From Chloroflexota bacterium (lineage in GTDB: Bacteria > Chloroflexota > Anaerolineae > B4-G1), in the NCBI GenBank assembly GCA_003648085.1, contig QMOC01000221.1, positions 1 through 5,395 on the forward strand: DNA of 5,395 nucleotides. Direction: 5' to 3'. Position numbers and translations under genes: made by a program. The notes under the pieces were generated by a model. That model was not told the origin of the DNA, made no database searches, and worked only from the letters and a program-made list of their open reading frames with translations. Positions 1 through 5,061 of the stretch are shown in pieces; the stretch's first letter is position 1, and each line of letters begins with the position of its first letter.

Positions 1-1191
1 GCAGGTGCGTGGGCAGGGCTGGCGCTGGGCACTAAGTTCAATGCGCTGCTGGTGCTGCCGCTGGTCGCAGCATTGATGGTCAACCCGGCATCGGCTCTTC
101 CAGGCCGATGCCGGACTCGCTGGCGGCGTGGTCTAGGGTGCGTGATAGCGGCGCTGGTGACCTTCGCGCTCACCAACCCCTACGCGCTCTTGGCGTTCCC
201 CACCTTCTGGCGCAACGTGGCGGAGCAGGCGGCCATCGCGCGGGGCGTGCTCGACGTGCCCTATACCCGCCAGTTCCACGCCACCTGGCCCTATCTGTAT
301 CCGATTGTACAGCAATTGCACTGGGGGATGGGTTGGCTGCTGGGGCTGGTTGCCTTCAGCGGATTGGCCTGGGCGGTGTGGCGGGCGGTACGGGAGCCGC
401 CACGCCGGGCGGAGTGGGTATTGCTGGTGTGGACGGTGCCCTCCTTCGCCTTTATCGGTGCGCTCCACGCCAAATTCCCCCGCTACCTGCTCCCCCTGAC
501 GCCACTCCTGGCCCTCTACGCCGCCCGCCTGCTGTCCGATCTGGCCCATCGGCTGAGAGCAGTTGCCCGCTCCTCCGCCCCCCTGCTCCTCCGCTCCTCT
601 GCCCCTCTGCTTATATGCACCTCTGCTCCCGTGCTCCTCTGCTCTCTTCTCCACTGTCTGGCCTTCATCAACCTCTACCGCTCCCCCCACCCCTGGCTGG
701 CCGCCTCCGAATGGTTCTACGGACACGTGCCACAGGGAGCAGTCGTTGCCGTCGAGCAATGGGACCACCCGCTGCCGCTGAACGTGACGGCCATCTACGA
801 CTACGACGTGCGGGAACTGCCCGTCTTCGATGAGGACACACCTGCGAAGTGGACGGCGATGGAGCAGACACTGGCCAAGGCCGACTACGTCGTCATCGCC
901 AGCCGGCGGGGGTACGCGGCGTTGGCGCGGTGGCCGGAGCGTTATCCCCTCACGGCCCGCTACTACCGCCGGCTCTTCGACGGGGCGCTAGGCTTCGAGC
1001 CGGTGGCCTGCTTCGGGCGCTGGCCGCGCCTGGGGCCACTGGCGCTGGCGGACGATCCGGCAGCCGGACTGGGCTTCTCGCTGCCCGACTTCTGCCAACC
1101 CCGGGCACCTCTTGTGCTGCACCTGGGCCACCTGGATGAGAGTTTCGTCGTCTACGACCACCCGCAGACGATCATCCTCCGCCGCAAATAA
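1..1191 (+). CDS. GT39/ArnT-like membrane glycosyltransferase, C-terminal part (5' end outside window)
   Basis: The frame is open from base 1 and ends at TAA 1189-1191, giving 396 residues without a natural start; the GTG at 52 is internal, because the codons before it already read as the family's membrane segment (A-G-L-A-L-G-T-K-F-N-A-L-L). Numbering from base 1, hydrophobic segments lie near residues 5-27, 46-68, 108-127, 139-156, 162-182 and 197-225. They are followed by a soluble tail of about 170 residues ending in D-E-S-F-V-V-Y-D-H-P. The motif T-N-P-Y-A-L and the stretch P-Y-T-R-Q-F...W-P-Y-L-Y fit the family of polyprenyl-phosphate-sugar-dependent glycosyltransferases (GT39/ArnT/PMT-like), which act at the outer face of the cytoplasmic membrane. 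The catalytic N-terminal loop (usually with acidic residues) is not in the window, so activity cannot be judged. Donor and acceptor are unknown. An S-A-P-L-L minisatellite sits in the last membrane segment. The family call is from recognition of pattern, not a search. Confidence 0.8.
   Translation, partial: AGAWAGLALGTKFNALLVLPLVAALMVNPASALPGRCRTRWRRGLGCVIAALVTFALTNPYALLAFPTFWRNVAEQAAIARGVLDVPYTRQFHATWPYLYPIVQQLHWGMGWLLGLVAFSGLAWAVWRAVREPPRRAEWVLLVWTVPSFAFIGALHAKFPRYLLPLTPLLALYAARLLSDLAHRLRAVARSSAPLLLRSSAPLLICTSAPVLLCSLLHCLAFINLYRSPHPWLAASEWFYGHVPQGAVVAVEQWDHPLPLNVTAIYDYDVRELPVFDEDTPAKWTAMEQTLAKADYVVIASRRGYAALARWPERYPLTARYYRRLFDGALGFEPVACFGRWPRLGPLALADDPAAGLGFSLPDFCQPRAPLVLHLGHLDESFVVYDHPQTIILRRK
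568..639 (+). repeat. Three in-frame 24-bp tandem repeats (R/C-S/T-S-A-P-L-L-L) within the GT39-like gene
   Basis: The units are 568-591, 592-615 and 616-639. They encode RSSAPLLL, RSSAPLLI and CTSAPVLL, and a partial fourth unit (CSLL) follows. The + strand of the array is strongly pyrimidine-rich (C/T runs such as CTCCTCCGCTCCTCT). Because the unit is a multiple of three, copy-number change keeps the frame and only lengthens a hydrophobic segment. The region lies at residues 190-213, at the start of the last predicted membrane helix. Confidence 0.85.
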
Positions 1192-1328
1192 CCCCCCTGG
1201 AGGCCCGGCTTCAGCCGGGAAGCCCACCGCTGAAGCGAGGCTTCCGGGACACCCCTTAGAGCGCATCCTCCGCCGCAAATAACCCCCCTGGAGGCCCGGC
1301 TTCAGCCGGGAAGACACCCCTTATTGCG
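1173..1328 (+). repeat. Tandem partial duplication of the GT39-like gene's 3' end and its downstream palindrome
   Basis: A 50-bp block at 1173-1222 recurs exactly at 1264-1313. Copy 1 covers the last codons and TAA stop of the upstream gene, so copy 2 holds a dead remnant of that tail (I-L-R-R-K-stop). The blocks then differ: copy 1 has 26 extra bases (1223-1248) before a stretch at 1249-1263 that matches 1314-1328 with two mismatches. The simplest reading is a 91-bp tandem duplication, followed by loss of 26 bp of palindrome in copy 2 or gain of it in copy 1. The second copy ends next to the -35 of the following promoter. Confidence 0.9.
1202..1247. repeat. GC-rich palindromic intergenic element (REP-like)
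   Basis: Three nested inverted repeats are visible. CCCGGC 1204-1209 pairs with GCCGGG 1214-1219 around TTCA. GGAAGCC 1218-1224 pairs with GGCTTCC 1239-1245. CGCT 1229-1232 can pair with AGCG 1234-1237 only as a tight turn. In addition GCTTCAGC 1208-1215 is the reverse complement of GCTGAAGC 1229-1236, allowing an alternative fold. The first hairpin recurs at 1295-1310. The shape resembles dispersed palindromic intergenic repeats; the hairpins lack a following T run, so an intrinsic terminator is not clearly supported, although some terminating effect is possible. Confidence 0.6.
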
Positions 1329-1352
1329 GGACTTGCCTCCCGATGGTATAAT
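1324..1352 (+). promoter_or_regulatory. Extended -10 promoter for the flippase-like gene, predicted leaderless start
   Basis: A perfect -10 hexamer TATAAT at 1347-1352 is preceded by TGG at 1344-1346, giving the extended -10 form TGnTATAAT. A weak -35 (TTGCGG, 1324-1329, three of six consensus bases) lies exactly 17 bp upstream. Transcription would start about 6-8 bases after the -10, at about 1358-1361, which is where the GTG start codon (1361) lies. No Shine-Dalgarno sequence fits between them. The mRNA should therefore be leaderless or nearly so. The promoter probably drives the 1361-5395 gene group. Confidence 0.75.
1327..1342. promoter_or_regulatory. Short dyad inside the promoter spacer (possible operator)
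   Basis: CGGGA 1327-1331 is the exact reverse complement of TCCCG 1338-1342, with a six-base centre. It overlaps the -35 and occupies the spacer up to the extended -10, a place where a dimeric repressor could bind. Five-base arms in GC-rich DNA occur often by chance, so this is only a candidate. Confidence 0.25.
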
Positions 1353-1360
1353 CCTCTTTC

Positions 1361-2353
1361 GTGAAGCGACGATGGCGATTGTGGGTGGGCCTGACCATCA
1401 GCGGGGCGGCGTTGGTCCTGGCCCTGCTGGGTATTGACCTGCGCCAGGTGGCGGAGACGCTGGCTCAGGCGGAGTACCTCTACCTGATTCCGGCCACTGT
1501 GGCGATGCTGACCTACCTGGTCATCCGCTCCGTCCGCTGGCGGCTGTTGCTAGGGTCAGCGGTGAGTCTCTCCCGTTGCTTCTGGGTCACCGGCATCGGC
1601 TACCTGGTGAGCAATGTGCTCCCTTTCCGACTGGGAGACCCGGCCCGGGCGGTGGTGATCGGGCGAGGCGGGCAGGTCTCCACTGCAGCCGCACTCTCCA
1701 CCGTCGTGGTGGAGCGGGTGCTGGATATGCTGATGGTGGTGGCCCTCCTGGCGGGAGTGACTCCCTTCGTGAGCGGGGTTGGAAGTGCCATAAGCGCGGG
1801 GCTGGTTGCGGGAGGGGCCGCGCTAGGGGCCTCGGCCGTGCTGCTGACCCTGGCCTTCCGACCAGATTGGGGACGGCGGGCGGTGCGGTGGGTGCTGGGA
1901 TGGATCCCCCGTCTGGATCCGGAGCGGTGGGCGCGGATGCTGGACGGCCTGTTCGAAGGACTCGCGCCGCTGCGGTCCGGGCGACGCGGGCTGGCGCTAC
2001 TGGCCTGGTCGCTTGTGACCTGGGCCTGCGTGGTCGCCTTCTACTGGGCAATGCTGCGAGCCTTTTTGCCCCGGCCCCCGGCTCTGGCGGCTCCTTTCCT
2101 CGTCTGCGTCCTGGGGCTGGGGATGGCAGTGCCCTCCTCACCGGGCGCGGTGGGAGTCTTCCACGCCGTCGCCCGCTATGGGCTGACGGCCCCCTTCGAC
2201 GTGCCGACAGACCAGGCGGTCACCGTCGCCTTCGCCGTTCATGCGTTCCAATACGTGTTGATGTGCCTGCTGGGCCTGGTCGGGCTGGCGCGGGAAAGCC
2301 TCTCCCTGGGTTGGGTGCGGGCACAGATCGCCAACGTGGAGGAGGTCGGATGA
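1361..2353 (+). CDS. Flippase-like membrane protein (LPG synthase TM / YbhN-AglD family)
   Basis: This 330-residue, multi-pass protein starts at GTG 1361; the start is supported by the promoter directly upstream and by the early K-R-R-W-R-L basic stretch before the first membrane helix. Hydrophobic segments lie near residues 8-24, 41-56, 74-90, 119-137, 146-166, 212-232, 243-262 and 286-310. Family signatures are R-S-V-R-W-R-L-L-L (56-64), N-V-L-P-F-R-L-G-D-P-A-R-A (85-97), V-E-R-V-L-D (117-122) and P-S-S-P-G-A-V-G-V-F-H (258-268), matching the lysylphosphatidylglycerol-synthase transmembrane region family (PF03706). There is no C-terminal aminoacyl-transfer domain, so it is not a full MprF. 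Stand-alone members are often found among glycosyltransferases and are proposed to handle lipid-linked sugars; that role is inferred here from context. The stop overlaps the next gene's ATG (ATGA), so the two are probably co-translated. Confidence 0.85.
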   Translation: MKRRWRLWVGLTISGAALVLALLGIDLRQVAETLAQAEYLYLIPATVAMLTYLVIRSVRWRLLLGSAVSLSRCFWVTGIGYLVSNVLPFRLGDPARAVVIGRGGQVSTAAALSTVVVERVLDMLMVVALLAGVTPFVSGVGSAISAGLVAGGAALGASAVLLTLAFRPDWGRRAVRWVLGWIPRLDPERWARMLDGLFEGLAPLRSGRRGLALLAWSLVTWACVVAFYWAMLRAFLPRPPALAAPFLVCVLGLGMAVPSSPGAVGVFHAVARYGLTAPFDVPTDQAVTVAFAVHAFQYVLMCLLGLVGLARESLSLGWVRAQIANVEEVG

Positions 2354-3399
2354 CGAAACGATACCTGATCACGGGTGGAGCCGGCTTCATCGGCTGCAAC
2401 TACGTCCATCGGCTGCTGAGCCGGGGCGAGCGGGTGACGGTGTACGATAACCTCTCGCGCCGGGGGACCGAGGCCAACGTGGCCTGGCTGCGCGAGCAGC
2501 ACGGCGCTGATTCCTTCCGCCTGGTCGTAGGCGACGTGCGCGATTACGACGCACTGGCCGAGGCGACGCAAGATGCCGACGTTGTCGTGCACCTGGCCGG
2601 CCAAACGGCGGTCACCACCTCGGTGGCGGACCCCCGCTCCGACTTCGAGCACAACGCGCTGGGTACCTTCAACGCGCTGGAGGCGGCGCGGCACGCGGGC
2701 ACCAATCCCGTCTTCCTTTATGCCTCCACAAACAAAGTCTACGGCGGGATGGAAGAGGTAGCGGTGATCGAGCAGGAGACCCGCTACGCCTACCGCGACT
2801 TCCCGCTCGGCATCCCGGAGACACAGCCGCTCGACCTCCTTTCGCCCTACGGGTGTTCGAAGGGAGCCGGAGACCAGTATGCGCGCGACTACGCCCGCAT
2901 CTACGGCCTGCCAACGGTGGTTTTTCGCCAAAGTTGCATCTACGGCCCTCGACAAATGGGCGTCGAGGATCAGGGATGGGTGGCTTGGTTTATCATCGCC
3001 GCCGTCACCGGTCAGCCCATCACCATCTATGGCGATGGCAAGCAGGTACGTGACGTGCTGTTCATTGACGACCTGCTGGACGTCTACGATGCAGGGCTGG
3101 CTCACATTGACGTGGCGGCCGGGCAGGTGTACAACGTTGGCGGCGGGCCGGCGCACACGATGTCGGTATGGGCTGAGTTCGGGCCTATGCTGGAGCGGCT
3201 GATGGGGCGTCCCATCTCCGTATCCTACGGCGACTGGCGGCCCGGCGACCAGCGCATCTACGTCTCCGACATCCGCAAAGCCGAGCGCGAGTTGGGCTGG
3301 CGGCCGCGCGTAGACATCGAGGAGGGCATGCGGCGGCTGTACGAGTGGGTCGTCGCCAATCAGAATCTTTTTGTTCAAGGGGGCGCCTTTGAGCGGTGA
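2350..3399 (+). CDS. NAD-dependent sugar-nucleotide epimerase, CDP-paratose 2-epimerase (Tyv/RfbE)-like
   Basis: The 349-residue protein is an extended short-chain dehydrogenase. It has a Rossmann loop T-G-G-A-G-F-I-G (8-15), an acidic residue after strand 2 (Y-D-N-L-S-R, 32-37), G-D-V-R (61-64), H-L-A-G-Q (81-85), S-T-N-K-V-Y-G (126-132), and the catalytic Y167-x3-K171 in S-P-Y-G-C-S-K. The stretches E-T-R-Y (143-146), S-P-Y-G-C-S-K-G-A (165-173), D-Q-G-W-V-A-W-F (207-214) and G-K-Q-V-R-D-V-L (230-237) closely recall CDP-tyvelose epimerase Tyv/RfbE, which inverts C2 of CDP-paratose using bound NAD+. Length agrees with that family. The ATG at 2350 has GGAGGAGG at 2338-2345 and overlaps the previous stop by four bases; the frame is open further upstream but without homology. 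No CDP-glucose dehydratase, paratose synthase or cytidylyltransferase gene is in the window, so the true substrate (CDP-paratose or another nucleotide sugar) is not settled. Confidence 0.85.
   Translation: MTKRYLITGGAGFIGCNYVHRLLSRGERVTVYDNLSRRGTEANVAWLREQHGADSFRLVVGDVRDYDALAEATQDADVVVHLAGQTAVTTSVADPRSDFEHNALGTFNALEAARHAGTNPVFLYASTNKVYGGMEEVAVIEQETRYAYRDFPLGIPETQPLDLLSPYGCSKGAGDQYARDYARIYGLPTVVFRQSCIYGPRQMGVEDQGWVAWFIIAAVTGQPITIYGDGKQVRDVLFIDDLLDVYDAGLAHIDVAAGQVYNVGGGPAHTMSVWAEFGPMLERLMGRPISVSYGDWRPGDQRIYVSDIRKAERELGWRPRVDIEEGMRRLYEWVVANQNLFVQGGAFER
3377..3383 (+). promoter_or_regulatory. Shine-Dalgarno site pointing to the ancestral TTG start of the DUF4258 gene
   Basis: AAGGGGG lies five bases before TTG 3389, inside the last codons of the epimerase gene. 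No comparable site stands before ATG 3434. It suggests that translation of the DUF4258 frame originally began at TTG 3389, and so at present would run into TAA 3428-3430. Confidence 0.5.
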
Positions 3400-3430
3400 A
3401 CGCCTGGTGTTTCGAGTGCACGCAATCTAA
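3389..3430 (+). pseudogene. N-terminal remnant of the DUF4258 gene, ended by in-frame TAA
   Basis: Reading in the frame of the downstream DUF4258 protein, TTG 3389 opens 13 codons (M-S-G-E-R-L-V-F-R-V-H-A-I) followed by TAA 3428-3430, then R-M-F-E-R-E-I-S. Members of DUF4258 usually start with a strand and an H-A-x-x-R-M-x-x-R-x-I motif; here that motif is complete except that the position between I and R is a stop codon. One C-to-T change from CAA (Gln) would explain it. The remnant overlaps the end of the epimerase gene by 11 bases. A sequencing error, or a real 13-residue leader with re-initiation at ATG 3434, are the other explanations. Confidence 0.65.
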
Positions 3431-3433
3431 CGG

Positions 3434-3670
3434 ATGTTCGAACGTGAGATCAGTAAAGAAGACATACGTCAAGTGCTGGCAACAGGCAAGACGATTGAAG
3501 CCTATCCTGACGACAAGCCTTATCCCAGCCGGCTGGTGTTAGGGTGGATCGGATCGCGGCCCATCCACGTAGTGGTCGCCGATAATCCGACCCAAGGCGA
3601 AACGATTGTCATCACCGTATATGAGCCGGATTTAGCCCGGTGGGAACCGGGGTTTGACAAAAGGAGATAG
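3434..3670 (+). CDS. DUF4258 domain protein, N-terminally truncated (MqsR/RelE-like toxin candidate)
   Basis: The readable part is 78 residues from ATG 3434 to TAG 3668-3670. It shows E-R-E-I-S-K-E-D-I (3-11), Y-P-D-D-K-P-Y-P-S-R-L-V-L-G-W (24-38), the strand P-I-H-V-V-V-A (43-49) and V-I-T-V-Y-E-P-D (58-65), all typical of DUF4258. These small proteins are often encoded just before a YgiT/MqsA-like zinc-finger protein and are regarded as RNase-toxin-like by position and fold; function here is inferred. The start codon is the first ATG after the in-frame TAA, but no good Shine-Dalgarno sequence precedes it, and the family's N-terminal strand with its conserved His lies upstream of the stop (His codon 3419-3421). 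The shortened protein may be inactive. Base composition is unlike the neighbours (190 G+C of 360 over 3421-3780, by hand). The stop is followed after two bases by the partner gene. Confidence 0.7.
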   Translation: MFEREISKEDIRQVLATGKTIEAYPDDKPYPSRLVLGWIGSRPIHVVVADNPTQGETIVITVYEPDLARWEPGFDKRR

Positions 3671-3672
3671 TT

Positions 3673-3906
3673 ATGAAGTGTGTAATTTGCAAGCACGGGG
3701 AGACTCGGCGTGGTCACACGGTGGTAACCCTGGAACGAGATGGTACATTGCTTATCTTCAGGAAAGTACCGGCCTGGGTGTGTACCAATTGCGGCGAGGC
3801 TTATGTTTCCGAAGAGGTTACCGAGCAACTGCTGGAAGCAGCCGAGGAAGCAGTTCGGAACCGGGTGCAAGTGGATGTGCGAGAACTTGTACCTGTCACG
3901 GTCTGA
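3673..3906 (+). CDS. YgiT-type zinc-finger protein (MqsA N-domain-like antitoxin candidate)
   Basis: A 77-residue protein with two CxxC knuckles, C3-x2-C6 and C37-x2-C40, that should bind one zinc ion. Around them are M-K-C-V-I-C, T-V-V-T-L-E-R-D-G, V-P-A-W-V-C-T-N-C-G-E-A-Y, and an acidic helix (E-E-V-T-E-Q-L-L-E-A-A-E-E-A, 47-60). This is the pattern of YgiT-type zinc-finger proteins. Full-length MqsA has about 131 residues with a C-terminal HTH for DNA binding; this protein ends before such a domain, as many stand-alone YgiT-type partners do. The start ATG has an excellent AAGGAG at 3661-3666, six bases away. It lies two bases after the DUF4258 gene, the usual toxin-first order of DUF4258/YgiT and MqsRA pairs. 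The gene is intact although its partner is interrupted. Function as antitoxin is inferred from family and position. Confidence 0.8.
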   Translation: MKCVICKHGETRRGHTVVTLERDGTLLIFRKVPAWVCTNCGEAYVSEEVTEQLLEAAEEAVRNRVQVDVRELVPVTV

Positions 3907-3915
3907 GCGGATACT

Positions 3916-5061
3916 ATGAAGGTGCTGATCGTTCTCACCTACTACCGCCCCCACACCAGCGGCCTCACCATCTACGCCGAGCGGCTGGCACGGGGGCTGG
4001 TCGCACGCGGGCATCAGGTCACCGTGCTGACCTCGCGCTTCGACCGTTCTCGTCCCGTTGAAGCGATGGAGGACGGCGTGCGGGTCGTGCGGGCGCCGGT
4101 GCTCTTCCGCGTCAGCAAGGGGGTCATTATGCCGACCTTCGGCTGGCTGGCGACGCAACTGGTGCGCGAGCACGACGTCATCAGCCTGCACCTGCCGCAG
4201 TTCGACGCGGCGGGCGTGGCGGCCCGTGGCCGCCTGATGAGGAAGCCGACGACATTGACCTACCACTGTGACCTGAAACTCCCCCCCGGTCCGTTCAACC
4301 GTCTGGTCAATCAAGTGGTACACGTGATGAACCGGCTGGCGGGGCTCTTCTCCGACCGGGTGATCGCCTACACGCAGGACTTTGCCGATCATTCTCCTTT
4401 CCTGTGCACCTTCCGCCGCAAGTTAGAGGTCATTCCACCGCCGGTGGAACTGCCGGAGGTGGGACCGGGGGCGGTGGCGGCCTTCGCCAAAATGCACCAT
4501 CTGGACGAGAGTGGCCCGGTCATCGGGATGGCTGCGCGACTGGCGGCCGAGAAGGGGGTGGAGGTGCTGCTGGAGGCGCTGCCTCGCGTGCTGGAGGTTT
4601 ATCCAAAGGCGCGGGTGCTTTTCGCCGGTCAGTACCGCAACGTGCTCGGCGAGGAGGCCTACGCCCGGCGGCTGGCCCCGCTTTTTGAAAAGTACGAGGA
4701 CCATTGGGAGTTCCTGGGCGTACTGAACCCGCTGCAGATGGCGGCCTTTTACCCTAATCTGGCCTGTCTCGTCGTGCCCAGCCTGAATTCGACCGAGTCG
4801 TTCGGGCTGGTGCAGGTGGAGGCGATGTTGTGCGGCACGCCTTCGATTGCCAGCGACCTGCCGGGGGTGCGTCAGCCGGTGTTGCAGACGGGGATGGGGG
4901 AAGTGGTGCCGGTTGGGGATAGTGCGGCGTTGGCGGAGGCCATCCTGCGCGTGATCGGCAACCGCGCCGACTACGTGCGGCCCAGGGAGGAGATCGCGGA
5001 GCGATGGAGCACCGGGCGCACGGCGGCGGAGTACGAGGCGCTGTTTGAGCGGCTGTTGTGA
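3916..5061 (+). CDS. GT4-family glycosyltransferase
   Basis: The 381-residue protein has the two-Rossmann GT-B layout. The N-terminal half begins M-K-V-L-I-V-L-T-Y-Y-R-P-H-T-S-G-L (1-17), with A-E-R-L-A-R-G-L-V-A-R-G-H-Q-V-T-V-L-T (21-39), as in acceptor domains of this family. The C-terminal half has G-M-A-A-R-L-A-A-E-K-G (204-214), the expected basic donor-phosphate contacts R209 and K213, V-L-F-A-G (234-238), and the E-x7-E motif with E294 and E302 in E-S-F-G-L-V-Q-V-E-A. These mark a retaining, nucleotide-sugar-dependent transferase of GT family 4 (Glycos_transf_1 domain), acting at the inner face of the membrane or in the cytoplasm. Donor and acceptor cannot be read from sequence. ATG 3916 begins nine bases after the zinc-finger gene, with only a weak purine stretch (GAGCGGA) before it. 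The stop overlaps the next gene (GTGA). The length is normal for the family and no damage is seen. Confidence 0.92.
   Translation: MKVLIVLTYYRPHTSGLTIYAERLARGLVARGHQVTVLTSRFDRSRPVEAMEDGVRVVRAPVLFRVSKGVIMPTFGWLATQLVREHDVISLHLPQFDAAGVAARGRLMRKPTTLTYHCDLKLPPGPFNRLVNQVVHVMNRLAGLFSDRVIAYTQDFADHSPFLCTFRRKLEVIPPPVELPEVGPGAVAAFAKMHHLDESGPVIGMAARLAAEKGVEVLLEALPRVLEVYPKARVLFAGQYRNVLGEEAYARRLAPLFEKYEDHWEFLGVLNPLQMAAFYPNLACLVVPSLNSTESFGLVQVEAMLCGTPSIASDLPGVRQPVLQTGMGEVVPVGDSAALAEAILRVIGNRADYVRPREEIAERWSTGRTAAEYEALFERLL

Noticed and set aside
1202..1258. Intrinsic terminator after the GT39-like gene
   Set aside because: The hairpins are GC-rich, but the following bases are ACACCCCTTA with no run of T, so termination is not supported strongly enough to list.
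1192..1323. CRISPR array
   Set aside because: There are only two copies of a 50-bp block, one of which includes a gene's stop codon. This is a tandem duplication, not repeat-spacer structure.
1576..2349. Upstream extension of the epimerase frame
   Set aside because: The frame stays open but overlaps the flippase-like gene, and its translation is low-complexity G/R/A-rich. The ATG at 2350, with a strong Shine-Dalgarno site and the Rossmann motif directly after, is the real start.
2239..3378. Long open frame on the - strand opposite the epimerase gene (379 codons)
   Set aside because: Its product shows no recognisable domain, while the + strand encodes a complete epimerase with all motifs. 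Such open antisense frames are common in GC-rich coding DNA.
3654..3686. TTGACA at 3654-3659 as a -35 for the zinc-finger gene
   Set aside because: The only -10-like hexamer downstream (TGTAAT, 3681-3686) is 21 bp away and lies inside the coding region; the spacing is too long. The AAGGAG site next to it is better explained as a ribosome binding site.
3520..4392. Open frame on the - strand across the small-gene cassette and GT4 gene (290 codons)
   Set aside because: It runs opposite three convincing + strand genes, and its product has no membrane, enzyme or repeat pattern.
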